This document shows, one piece after another, positions 54,120-64,000 of a stretch of DNA of 64,000 bases (position 1 is its first letter; every line of letters starts with the position of its first letter). The notes under the pieces were generated by a model, which was given only the letters and a program-made list of their open reading frames with translations, was not told the DNA's origin and searched no databases. This stretch comes from Armigeres subalbatus (lineage: Eukaryota; Arthropoda; Insecta; Diptera; Culicidae), in the NCBI RefSeq assembly GCF_024139115.2, contig NC_085141.1:370411925-370475924 (forward strand), written 5' to 3'. A program made the position numbers and the translations under genes.

Positions 54120-54835
54120 TAGCTGAGAAACAGATAGACGAAACATAATGGCAAAAATATGGGGATATGGGAAAATAGTGTACCCCATGGGAAACACGCA
54201 TGAAGATGAGTCATATCTATCGTTTCAAGGCTTGTCGAGCTAGATAATGTGACACTATATCATGGAATATGATTGTTCTCTGCGGCAACATGATTTATTG
54301 GTAAGAATGATCATGTGAAGTCAATTAGTTCGCTTTTCGGATTGGCTATCAGTCATGAATAATAGCGTTGACAATTTTGTTTCATCGCCGACTGAAAAAA
54401 TAATCTTTTTGCAACTAATTGCATAAACTACTATTTCGTTGGAAGTAAAATTATGGAATATTGAATGGATACTAGAGTTAATTTTGTAAGTTTGTTATTT
54501 CTAAATGTGATTTACGCCAAAAATGAGAAAAGTTTTGTTAAAAAATATTAGGAATCAGCATCTTGCGTGCAAGCTTCTTTTTTTTTTGTTTCAAAAAGTT
54601 TAAGGGTGTGTGTCTGCCAGAACAGAAGAAATAAAAAATTACTTTAATCTAAAATTGTTACATACAATCTTTGATTAAAATCGATGTTTGATAATTTTGA
54701 AGCTAACATTTGGATTTTATGCATATTTACATTACTGACAACCATTAATGCTTACTGTTTCAGGTCCCTTTTAAACGCGTTTCTCCCGAAATATTTAACT
54801 TTAATCAAATGGCGCATAGGTTGAAGAATTAATCA
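54120..54835. other. No gene recognised
   Basis: AT-rich spacer. Confidence 0.4.
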
Positions 54836-54839
54836 CGTG

Positions 54840-55860
54840 ACGCCTCTGGAAATTTCTTAAGATAATTCCCAAAGAATTCCAAATATCGGAAGATGTTTTT
54901 AGAGAGACGTTTCAAAGAATTCCTAGAATGCCTTACTGCACAATTTCCAGACGATAAAATATAATTAATATTTCGTAATGTTTGAATCTACATAATGTAA
55001 ACCAAGAATGAAATGGAGCATTCAATGTTATTAAATCTTTATAGTACATATTGGTTTATGGTTTTGCAAGAACTTTGGAACTTCTAATTGAACTTCTGGA
55101 ATTTATTTAGGAATTCTTTCATAAATCTCTTCAGAATCGCCTTGGGAGATATCTTCAAAAGTTTTTTCATCATTCCGACAAGAATTCTTTTTTTTGAGAA
55201 TTCCTGCTGAAAATTTACATAAAAATATTTTAGAAAATTCCTCCAAAGATTCCATTATAAAATTCTCCGAAAATTGCTTCCAAGTTTCTTCTCCAGGTAT
55301 TCGCTTAGAATTTCCTTTTGGATTTTTTTTCCTTCAGGAATTCTTTCGTATATTCTTTTAGAAAATCTTTCTAAAATTTCTTCAGGAATTCCTTTTGAAA
55401 CACATTCCCTGTGGCAAGTAATTTAGAATTAACTGAAATTTGTTTCGACGGCATTCCTAAAAAAATTTTCAAAATAACTCCGAAAGGAATTTCTGAAGCA
55501 AACATTAAAATAAAATCAGAAGAACTCCTACAGGAATTTAAGGAATTCCTAAAAGAAATTTCGACAGAATTCCGAAAAGAATTTTCGATTGAGCTTTTGA
55601 AGGCATTTTAAAAGGAATTTCCGGATGAATTCTTCTGGATTTTTTCCTGCAATTTCTTTAGGATTTTTTTCGGAAACCCCTTTAAAAAAATATTAGGATA
55701 TTCCTAGAAATTTTGATAGATTTCCCGGAGGAAATTTCCGAAAGAACAGAATTTTCTAAGTCACCGGAGGATTTCCAGATATAATCCTCAAATTTTTGAA
55801 AGAATATTTCCAAAGGGTTCCTTCTGAGTATTTTGTAAATGTTTTCCTAAATAAGTTTTT
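54840..55860. repeat. Degenerate AATTCC satellite, second field
   Basis: Diverged AATTCCTTCAGGAATT-like units as at 35400-37110, densest at 55080-55700. Confidence 0.65.
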
Positions 55861-55864
55861 GATA

Positions 55865-56060
55865 AAATTTATGGTAAGAAAATTATTTTGAGATTTTTAG
55901 TGGAATGTCTTCGCTTGTCATAAGACGAGTTTGTACAATCCCATTTAATTCCACCACTTAATTGTACCTTGACAGATACGTATTTCGACCTCAACAATAA
56001 GGTCGTCCTCAGTGTCTCGTACTTGACTCGACTTAGTCGATTTAGAAGTCGAGTTGCATT
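55865..56060. mobile_element. Half copy of a family 2 palindrome with its flank
   Basis: TTATTTTGAGATTTTTAGTG, then GTCATAAGACGAGTTTGTAC, then TACGTATTTCGACCTCAACA and GTGTCTCGTACTTGACTCGA. One arm only. The junction between flank and palindrome is the same as at 18092. Confidence 0.78.
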
Positions 56061-56139
56061 TTTCATTTGCATTTGCATTTTGCAATATAATTGCTTTTTA
56101 GTTGGGTTATGAACCAACCTTTTTTTTGTTTTCTGAAGC

Positions 56140-56815
56140 GACAAAGGCGCCAAGGCATTTCAGGCATCTGCGAAGAAATGGATTAATTTTTTTTTGTTAT
56201 TCCGGAGCGAGATGGACTCCGAGACATTTTTTATATAAGGACTTCGAGGCATCTTTTGTAATTCTGGAACGAGAAGGATTCCGACGCCATTTTTTATACC
56301 GGAGCGAGAAGCACTCCGAGGCGTCTTTTGTAATTCCGGAGCGAGAGGGACTCCTACGAGTTTTTGTTATTTCGGAGCGAGAAGGACTCCGAGGCGCCTT
56401 TTGTAATTCCGGAGCGAGAGGGACTCCGAGGCATATTATGTAAATAAGGAACGAGAGGGACTCCGACGAGTTTTTGTTATTCCGGAGCGAAATGGACTCT
56501 GACGAGTTTTTGTAATGCCAGAGACAGAAGGACTCCGAAATATTATTTGTAATTTCGAAGCGAAAGGTGCCTTGACGAGTTTTTTTGTTATTCTGGAGCG
56601 AGATGGATTCCGAGGAATTTTTGTGTGATTCCAGAGCGAGAAGGACTCCGAGCCGAGGCATATTTTGCGATTCCGGATCGAGAGAGACTCCAACAAGTGT
56701 GTTTGTTATTCCGGAGCAAGATGGACTCCGAGGTATCTTTTGTAATACCGGAGCAAGAGGATCTTCGACGATTTTTTTTTCGTTATTTCGGAGCTTGAAA
56801 AAGTCTGAGGTATTT
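56140..56815. repeat. 37 bp satellite (GGAGCGAGAGGGACTCCGAG)
   Basis: About 17 units of 35-38 bp: TTCCGGAGCGAGA(A/G)GGACTC followed by CGAGGCATCTTTTGTAA or CGACGAGTTTTTGTTA. The two endings alternate irregularly. The minus-strand frame of 288 codons across this block reads Arg/Ser-rich repeats (SPSRSGITK) and is a product of the repeat. Confidence 0.9.
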
Positions 56816-56819
56816 GTAA

Positions 56820-57120
56820 TACTAGAGCTGTGTCCCGTTACGCTGGGATATGGATACTCTGAAGTAGTGCGTAACGGTGTAAATCCGGTCATATCGCCAG
56901 GCTCGGTTAAACACTGAAACTGACAATATGGCGTCCCTAACCCCGAATCCCAAGGTGTCAGGCGACCCGTGCCGAGGGGATGAATGGCCTGGGGGGTGAA
57001 ACAATTAGCCAGGCAGTTAACGGAGCCTGTAATGCTGGGTAGACACCTTTTTTCGTGGTGCATTACGGAGAAAGATCTACCACACTGTGCTCTAGTTCTT
57101 ACTATTCTTGTTAATACTTA
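56820..57120. other. GC-rich insert between satellite fields
   Basis: Contains CCGAATCCCAAGGTGTCAGG, CGACCCGTGCCGAGGGGATG, AATGGCCTGGGGGGTGAAAC and GGAGCCTGTAATGCTGGGTA. It differs sharply from its surroundings and looks like a piece of some other element, but I cannot name it. No frame of interest. Confidence 0.45.
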
Positions 57121-57500
57121 TGAGTGATGGTCGGAAGAGTATGGAACGACTATAATCTGCTTTTAGATGACCCACCTTTTGCCACTTTTGGATGGAGTCA
57201 ATGGAGTAAATTATAAAAACGTAACACAATCGTAGGCTGGTTTTAAAGCCGATGACATGAATCTCAAAGCTCCAGAGCGCTGATTAATTAGGAAAGAAGC
57301 GGATACGAATTTGGTGGATCTGCTGAACCCTCTGACTGATTAGAGCTCTGTGAGATTCAAAAATGCCAAACGCAATGAAATCAGATCTCTGTACAAAACC
57401 GAATTCAGAACTCATTAGAAGAAGCAAAAATATGTTTGAACTTCAGTACCGATGCATGATCAAAATCAGTATTATCCCACTTATTGTTGAGCCGAAACTG
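57121..57500. other. No gene recognised
   Basis: Spacer leading into the dispersed repeat. Confidence 0.35.
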
Positions 57501-57507
57501 ATTGAGG

Positions 57508-57730
57508 GGCGCGCCTTTGAGAGTTGGTATAAGCCGTTTCTGGAAGGGTATAAATAGCGGTACCTTAATCTAAAGAGGCCTTACATTAAGCTTGAGAAAA
57601 TATCTGAATAGAAAACGACTACTTCATTTCTTCTCAATAGAAATGGAGCAGAAAGACATGCACTAAACAAATGACACGGGTATACTACAAAAGTTCAATG
57701 AAATGGACGCAGTGGTTCATCCCGAACAAA
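57508..57730 (+). repeat. Dispersed repeat with intact TATAAATA box
   Basis: Relative of 34550-34790. Reads GGGGCGCGCCTTTGAGAG, then GAAGGGTATAAATAGCGG at 57544-57561. The TATA box in a conserved block suggests a promoter-bearing terminal region, for example of an LTR, but no partner LTR is visible. Confidence 0.6.
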
Positions 57731-57759
57731 AAAAAAAAAAATTCCGTAGCGAACGAAAT

Positions 57760-58160
57760 TTTGACGAGTTTTTTTTTGTTTAAATTTCTGAGCGAGATGG
57801 ATTCTGAGACATTCTTTTGTGATTCCAGAGCATCTTTTTTCCATAGAAGGACTAAGAGGCATCTTTTGTAATTCCGGAGCGAACGGGACTCCGGCGATTT
57901 TTTTTATTATTCCGGAACCATATAAGTCCATCTCCTTCGGCGAGTATTTGTTAATCCGGAGCGGTAGGGACTCTAACAAGATTTCATCATTCTAAAGAGA
58001 GAGAAGGACTGTAATTTCGGAGCAAGAGGGACTCCAATGAGTTTTTGTTATTCCGAAGCGAGACTCTTTTGTTCTTCCGAGGCATCTTTTTTAATGCAGT
58101 AGCGAGTAGGAATTCGATGCATATTTTGGTATTTCGGAGCTAGTGGGACTCCGAAGAGTC
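57760..58160. repeat. 37 bp satellite, second field
   Basis: More diverged units (ATTCCGGAGCGAACGGGACT, TTTCGGAGCAAGAGGGACTC). A third small field lies at 59565-59650. Confidence 0.8.
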
Positions 58161-58164
58161 CGTC

Positions 58165-58575
58165 TGTCTTTTCTATATTGGGGTACACTTTACGATTGCA
58201 ACAAATAGAAGAACGCCACGAAAATATGATAGAATTTGATTGTTAATATCTCAGCCTTTTCTGGATGGGTTTTCAATTTTCTTTGACTATTCGAACAAAA
58301 AAAGTCAATGCTTCATACCCGATGTACACTTAAGTCGTTTTTTTTACACAAATCACTTTTTATGCAATTGTTTTTTTCACTCGAATTTCGGGATTTCGAC
58401 GGTTCATTCAGACATATTTTGGGATTGACGCGATTTTTTACGTTGTTTTGATTGACGCGGCCCATATCCTCCGCGTAAAAAACGACTCCAGCGTGTTGAT
58501 AATATTTACTATTGAAAACTTGCTAACAGTTTAGCAATCGGTTTCGGTGAATCAGTCAATCTCGTAAGTGTATTG
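58165..58575. other. No gene recognised
   Basis: AT-rich, T-rich runs. Confidence 0.4.
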
Positions 58576-58579
58576 CAAG

Positions 58580-58692
58580 CTTCTTCTTCCATAGCACTAC
58601 ACTCCAACTGGAACTGCTTTTCAACTTAGTAATCTATAAGCATTCCTTCCAAGTTATTAATTGAAAGCTTTCTCTGTCCGCCATTGCCGACA
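58580..58692 (-). mobile_element. SINE-B fragment, 3' half
   Basis: CTTCTTCTTCCATAGCACTA, TCCAACTGGAACTGCTTTTC and AAGTTATTAATTGAAAGCTT match the tail half of 21934-22211. The tRNA head is missing. Confidence 0.75.
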
Positions 58693-59560
58693 GTTTGTGG
58701 GGGCCCAAAATGTACGATAAAGGTTAGTTTTGGCTTAGTGGCGGGTGTTTTGTCTCTGTTCCAGCTTGCGTCTGTGATGGTTACAGTTGAACACTAACAG
58801 CCAGGGTTGTGCTGAATCATTCTCACACAAAAAATATTAGAATTATCATTTGATAACTTTTCAGGTATGTAAAGTAGGCAAATTGTCATCGGCGATAACT
58901 TTCCAAATTTTGGAATGAATCATTGGCAGTGGCTGATTTTCTACCCGCCGCTCCCACATCCAGGCGCTATCGTATATGAGCAAATAGCCAACCTGAGTTA
59001 ACCGTCAGAAATTTGTATGGCGAAAAACATCTAACGCGGGATTTCTCAAAATTAGGAACTTTCATGAAAAACTATTTGGTACCGGTTATGAAGGATGGTG
59101 TCCGTTACTACGCCTACCAAATATTTTTTCGATTAAGGTGCCTAATTGGGAGAAATCGAACCTTAGATGCCTTTCGCCATACTGATTTCAGAAAGTTAAC
59201 TCATAGTGTGCCGCTGTAATTATGCTCAAAGCAAGCGATTCATTGATTGTTAATAAACACAAAATTATCATTTCAATGTAAACCTTTCTAAAACCAATTA
59301 AATGTCAACAAATCGGATGTTTTGCATCGTGTTTTGGTGTTATAATGTAGGAAAATAAGTTCAAAAGTAGCACGGGAAAAACTACGAAAACAGGTTCACT
59401 CTGGGCTTGAAAAACGCTTGCTTTGGTCTCATCGAACAAAAAAGTGGAAAACCTGTACATTACATACAGCTGCATAGTTCAACGTCACCTTTGCGTACAA
59501 CCCAATTGGGCTGCACCTTTGAGTTTTTGTTATACTGGACAACCTCAAGACACTGCAGTT
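58693..59560. other. No gene recognised
   Basis: CAAAGCAAGCG at 59228 faces CGCTTGCTTTGG at 59416, which may mark an old inverted-repeat element. Otherwise no motif. Confidence 0.35.
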
Positions 59561-59564
59561 TTTT

Positions 59565-59650
59565 TTTGTAATTGCGGAGCGAGAAGGACTCCAACGCGTT
59601 TTTTTTGTTAATACGGAGTGAGTGGGATCGTGGCATTTTTTGTTATTCCT
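59565..59650. repeat. 37 bp satellite, third field
   Basis: Two units (TGCGGAGCGAGAAGGACTCC and ACGGAGTGAGTGGGATCG) in AT-rich DNA. Confidence 0.7.
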
Positions 59651-59947
59651 TAGCGAATTTTCGACAGACTAGGTTGATTGATCGAAGAATAGTTTGGGTA
59701 TTTTTTTAAAGTTAAAATGAATTGCGGTTGAGATTGCGCTTGATGAACGTAACATATGAGAATGCTACCAAGATGCTATTATGGAACGCACAAATTCGAA
59801 ACATTATTTAATTATTTAATATACTATACCTACTATATATAATAGTCCTGTTTGTCTGTCCGGTGGCTAGCCAACCAGACGCAGCACGCGGGGAAATTCT
59901 AACAAAAAATAAAATATTTGACACTTCAATTATTTTTTACTAAGGTA

Positions 59948-61037
59948 CACCGGGGCAAGTTGAAACGGTTTTTTCAAAGTTGATCTTTGAAGTGCTATAA
60001 AAAATCGCTTTTTAATAAATTTTGAATCCGTTTGCGTATCGGGGCAAGTTGAAACACTGCGCTACATACAGAGATAAGCTATTTTCTCCGTATTAAAATC
60101 ACAATATATGTACTCAGTGAGACTCAAGATGCACGAGGTTGTAAAGGTGACTAAATTCGCATAAGAGTCCCATGTAATTTTTTGATGATTTTAATTTTTT
60201 TTCTAGAAACTAGCCTAAAATTGTCTCCTGTTTAAGAAAAACTGATAACATAGTAGGCTTTGTTCTAAAAAATTTAAAACCAAATCGCCTCATCTTGATA
60301 TTTACTCGCATAAAAGTCACATTTCAGATAATGATATTCTTTTATTCAAAAAATAGACTTAAATATGGTCCATTCAATTGTCTCATATCAATATATACCG
60401 TGGGACATCGGAATCCGTACTCTAGACTAGACTATAGAAATCGAATGCAAATGAAACGTTTATCGTTGACAATGGAACATGAAGGCTTCTACTTTTGAAG
60501 TGTTTCACATTTACACATAAAAACTACGAAAAACATGAGAATATTATGAATTAAATCAACTACTCCTGAATCGAAATCCGTCCACCGCGCATGGATCATA
60601 ATCCGTACAGCTATTTTTAAACTAAATATCTAAATTGAAGCAGACTGATTAAACAAACTACCATTGTAAATAGTTCAATACGCACCTTGAAAAGCGATCC
60701 CTTCGATTTGTAGTCCACTTATCTTATGTAATGATTAGCAATTAGCAATTAAAAAACAGTTACCTCTGGTGCAATTATGCTCTACCCGTAGAACAATGGC
60801 GGCAGAAACTCCGCGTTTGGTGGGTGGCGACTTGTTTTTGATTTTTGTTGTTTTAATTTTTAAGCCTACTTTCCATTTCAGTGCTTATAGTAAGCACTGA
60901 AATGGAAAGTAGGCTTAAAAATTAAAACAACAAAAATCAAAAATCAAGTATCTGAATTTTGGAAAAAAATTGCGAGGGAGACGTTTTGAATCGTTGTTTC
61001 AACTTGCCCCGCACGACACATTTCTATTTGCCCCGAT
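59948..61037. mobile_element. Inverted-repeat element with GGGGCAAGTTGAAAC ends
   Basis: CACCGGGGCAAGTTGAAACG starts next to TA, and a second TCGGGGCAAGTTGAAACA lies 87 bases inside. On the right, GTTTCAACTTGCCCCG (60996-61011) and a decayed TTTCTATTTGCCCCGATG (61021-61037) mirror this. No transposase frame. Contains a palindrome at 60831-60949. Confidence 0.7.
60831..60949. repeat. Palindrome with arms of nearly 60 bp
   Basis: TTTTTGATTTTTGTTGTTTT, AAGCCTACTTTCCATTTCAG on the left face their exact inverses, with a centre at about 60889-60892 (CTTATAGTAAG). Only the outermost bases mismatch. Confidence 0.92.
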
Positions 61038-61039
61038 GG

Positions 61040-61600
61040 GTTTAAATTGCGGAGCAATTTCAAACGACCGAAATACAAAAATTAAAACGGACCTACCATC
61101 GATTTTTCATAATCATTATGTTTGTTCAACCTTGAATGATTACCTACCGTGAAAATTTAAGGAAAGCACTCTTCCAAACATCATTTTGAGACCTGTTTTA
61201 TTGGCACGTCAAAAAGTAGGTTAAAATTTTGCAAAGGACGAAAAATAAACATAGGCAGGAATTGCGTTTTGACGTAGGACTTACGTCTTTCTTTACTATA
61301 CTGGGTGTCATTTAGATTTTTGGAAATCCAGAGCGTTACGCTGGAAGGGAAGATTTTGAACGTTACTAGCGCCTTTATCTTTCGATGGATTTTTAAGATT
61401 TATATATCAATCGACTCAGACACTCTCCACCATTTTGCCTATTTCATTGAAACTTAAGATTATTAACGATAAGCTATTGAAAATTTCAATTCTTGTCAAA
61501 GCCAGTAAAAATTTCATATGTAACCAATCCCTTGCATTCCTAACACAGACATCAGAATGCGGTATGTCACGGGCCGTCGGGTCTACCGGAAGATTTTCTT
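61040..61600. other. No gene; flank or 5' region of the second Jockey copy
   Basis: 61269-61310 has GACGTAGGACTTACGTCTTT, a short palindrome-like block, and the rest is AT-rich. The 5' limit of the Jockey copy is not certain, and part of this could belong to it. Confidence 0.35.
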
Positions 61601-61604
61601 TGTG

Positions 61605-61671
61605 TATAAAAGAAGCAGTGCCTGCCGTGTGCGAGTCATCCCAGTTCGAGACAGCAACACGTACGGACGTG
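61605..61671 (+). promoter_or_regulatory. Predicted promoter of Jockey copy 2: TATA, initiator and DPE
   Basis: TATAAA at 61605-61610; initiator-like TCATCC with A at 61638; GGACGTG at 61665-61671, starting exactly at +28 of that A. Jockey-type elements are known to use internal initiator/DPE promoters. A TATA box 33 bases upstream would be an unusual addition if the element starts at +1. Confidence 0.6.
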
Positions 61672-61767
61672 TTTTTTGCTCGCGCATTTTTTCGAAGTGT
61701 TTTTTCTCGTTCTTTCGCTGTTTACGTTTTCGCTTGTCGCGTTGGCGTTATTTTCTCCGGACCCGTC

Positions 61768-63020
61768 ATGGGAGACTCGGTGGCCGATTCGGTCGCTGGA
61801 AAAGTGCCTAAGCGCACTGCTCTTGGAGGCGCGGGTAACCCCTCCAAGCAGCTTTTGCAGAGCAACGTGTTCTCGCCGTTGCCGCTTGATGACGCCGGCA
61901 ATCCGCCGAAAAAGAGGAAGAAGCAGCAATCGCAGCTGCCGCAGGTGCAACCGGAGCGGAAGGAGAAGTGCCCGCCCGTGTTTGTGAAGGGCGATCCGCC
62001 GGATTTACGCCCAAAAATTCGTCAGCTGATCGCTAAGGGGCTGAAATGTACTTTTCGGCTCTGCAGCGAGGGCGTGAAAGTGATGCCGGCCAACAGGGAC
62101 CATCATCAATCCGTCGTGGAGTTCCTCGAGGTCCACAAGTATGAGTACTACACTCATGACCATCCCGGCACGAAGCCGCTCAAGGCTTTGCTGCGAGGAC
62201 TTCACGACATGAAGGAGGAAGAGCTCCAAGCAGAGCTTGAAAGTTGCGGACTGAAGCCAGTAGCCGTCCACAAGATTGCTCGTCACGACAAGGCGAGGAA
62301 ATATCGCGACCAGCTTTACCTGATCCATCTGGAGCACGGCTCCACTACCTGGAAGGACCTGAAGCTGGTTGGCGTTATAAATTACACCGTCGTTGACTGG
62401 GAGCGATATCGGCCAGTGCACCGCGATGTCACGCAATGCACCAACTGCTTCAATTTCGGGCACGGCACCAGGAACTGCAGCATGAAGCCGCGCTGCAACA
62501 AGTGTGGCGAACCCCATCCGACTGACGAGTGCGACAAAATGGAGGTGGCCGATCCCAAGTGCGCCAACTGTGGCGACAAACATCGGGCCACCACAAAGGG
62601 CTGCCCAAAGCGAGCCGAGTTCCTGGAAATCCGGAAGAAGGCTTCCACCAGGATCATGCCGAAGAAGAACCGTGTTCCTGTAATCAACGAGGTGAACTTT
62701 CCAGCTATCCCGGCTCCCCGTCGTGTGATTCCAATACTCCCACCGCTACAGCCGCACAAGCGACTGGCAGCGGCAGCTGCATCGGTCCAAGCTCCAGCAT
62801 CGTCGGCACCATCCACCAGCGAATGGCCCCGCTTCCTCCTCCTGGGTTCCGTCGGCAGTCGGAGAACGAAGCCGTCCCACCGGAAGAATCTGCCCCGCTG
62901 TACACTCCGGAGCAACTGATGCCGATCTTCGCGCAGCTCGCCACTCGACTGCACGGCTGCAAAACCCGATTCGACCAGGTCTTCACACTTGGCATGTTCA
63001 TCATTGAAAATGGCTGCTAG
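61768..63020 (+). pseudogene. Jockey-clade ORF1, one frameshift
   Basis: ATG at 61768 opens MGDSVADSVAGKVPKR, a frame that runs in without stop from 61435, so the start is chosen by comparison with copy 1. Basic stretch KKRKKQQSQ near residue 55. Then a middle domain and three knuckles at about residues 224-280: CTNCFNFGHGTRNC, CNKCGEPHPTDEC and CANCGDKHRATTKGC. A deletion of one C near 62830 shifts the frame after TSEW; the correct frame continues to IIENGC and a stop at 63018-63020. It is an RNA-binding protein by family. Confidence 0.9.
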
Positions 63021-64000
63021 GGTGGGCCTGGTCAACTGGAACGCTTGCTCGCTAAAGAGCAAAACAATCGAGCTGAAGGATTTCCTTGAGGAGAAGGAAA
63101 TAGACGTGGCGTTCATCACCGAAACGCACCTAAAACCGGAGGTGAACATCAACATCCCGGACTTCCGCATCGTGCGACTCGACCGGCCAACCAGGGGAGG
63201 TGGTGTGGCCATCGCTCTTCGCTACAACATCAACTGTCGTCTGCTTCCAAGCTTCCAGCTCAGTGTCATCGAGGCCATCGGTGTCGAAATCACCACTTCG
63301 GTCGGCACAATCGCGCTCATCGCGGCGTACTGTCCAACGCAAGCCAAAGCCGGCGATGGATCATCGGCTGCCCTTCGGAGGACATCGTCAAGCTGACGCG
63401 GAGGCAAGGCCAGTATATCATTGCCGGCGACTTGAATGCCAAACATCAAGCCTGGGGCAACAGTCGCGGCAATCGAAACGGCACCATCTGGAGCAACGAC
63501 ATGGAGGAAGGCCACTACACGATCCTGAGCCCGGATTCCCCACTCGGCTGAGTCGGTCCGGTGCCCACGCAACGCTCGACCTCTACGTAACAAACCTGAG
63601 TGACCACGTCTCGCAGCCGGTTGTATACCAGGAGCTCAGTTCGGATCACTATCCGGTGGTGGCGGAACTGGGCTCCTCGGTCAATCGGCACCAGCAGTTA
63701 CGGCGGAACTACCACCGAGTGAACTGGCAGCGTTTCCAGCAGTGCGTCGATAACACCGTTGACTACGAGGTGCGTCCGGAGACGCCGGAAAGTATCGACC
63801 GCCAGCTGTGCGCTATCGAGGAGGCGATCACGGCGGCCCGAGAGCAACACGTACCGACGACTCGGCAGGTAAGCAACTCCTTAAACATCGATACACTCAC
63901 CAAAGATTTGATTCGATTGCGGAATGTCACTCGCAGGCAGTTTCAGCGTACTGGACTGCCTGAGCTTAAGGCACGCTGCAATCGAATCACAAAAATTATC
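63010..64000 (+). pseudogene. Jockey-clade ORF2, endonuclease and linker, frameshifted, partial
   Basis: The ATG at 63010 overlaps the ORF1 stop (ATGGCTGCTAG). APE-type endonuclease motifs in order: NWNACSLKSK, ITETHLKPEV, RGGGVAIALR, then after a one-base deletion near 63380 IIAGDLNAKHQAWGN, and after another near 63540 SRSGAHATLDLY and SSDHYPVVAE. The linker follows with NWQRFQQCVD and LRNVTRRQFQRTG. The RT lies beyond the window. In a live element the endonuclease nicks the target to prime reverse transcription. Confidence 0.9.

Larger units (their letters stand above)
61638..64000 (+). mobile_element. Jockey-clade element, copy 2 (5' half, cut by the window end)
   Basis: Close relative of copy 1 (11770-15105) in direct orientation. 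It has a longer 5' UTR with the promoter signals, ORF1 from 61768 and ORF2 from 63010. At least three single-base deletions break the frames (about 62830, 63380, 63540), so this copy is also inactive. It continues beyond the window. Confidence 0.9.

Noticed and set aside
56197..57063. Minus-strand frame of 288 codons rich in SPSRSGITK
   Set aside because: Product of the 37 bp satellite; units vary in length and the frame does not resemble a real repeat protein with conserved structure.

Overview
The window looks like nuclear DNA of a culicine mosquito, probably Aedes (inference). The grounds are tRNA-headed SINEs of the kind described in Aedes (Feilai-like) with 10-11 bp target-site duplications, remnants of many retrotransposon clades (R1, Jockey, I, BEL/Pao, Ty1/copia), a mariner-type transposase remnant, very many TA-flanked inverted-repeat elements (MITEs), and spliceosomal-type exon boundaries. 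No bacterial or organellar features are seen.

Only one host gene can be argued. A plus-strand exon (about 31126-32741) has a pyrimidine-rich acceptor, an 880-base leader with upstream ORFs, a start of translation at 32006 or 32063, a low-complexity N-terminal region and a hydrophobic segment just before a donor at 32742. A GC-rich leader exon may lie at about 25700-26619. The intron between them would hold a 2.8 kb satellite of 13 bp units based on CAGAATCAGAATT. The rest of the gene lies beyond the window or in exons I could not recognise. Other GC-rich islands (6500-6860, 16680-17290, 51060-52400) may be regulatory or distal leader sequence, but show no gene.

Layout: 1-5000 holds an R1-clade remnant with a MITE inside it, a Feilai-like SINE with a clean target duplication, a degenerate minisatellite and a second endonuclease remnant. 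7000-7320 has a tandem pair of ATCGAT-rich elements. 8000-15300 is a mosaic of a 99 bp (33-codon) tandem repeat, pogo-like MITEs, an ORF1 remnant and a Jockey-clade element inserted into the repeat. 16380-18200 holds palindromic MITEs. 18990-24090 holds BEL/Pao and Ty1/copia remnants with nested MITEs and a SINE. 24400-25260 has further MITEs and an R1 fragment. 34300-41240 is degenerate AATTCC-type satellite, SINEs, MITEs and a mariner remnant. 42490-46750 is an I-clade remnant. 46950-49330 holds MITEs and a 1.2 kb pogo-like element filled with purine/pyrimidine simple sequence. 49600-59650 has several degenerate satellites. 59948-61037 is an inverted-repeat element containing a palindrome of about 119 bp. 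61600-64000 is the 5' half of a second Jockey copy with its internal promoter.

All the mobile-element reading frames I could follow are broken. The interest lies in nesting, satellite structure, palindromes, and the leader of the one host gene.
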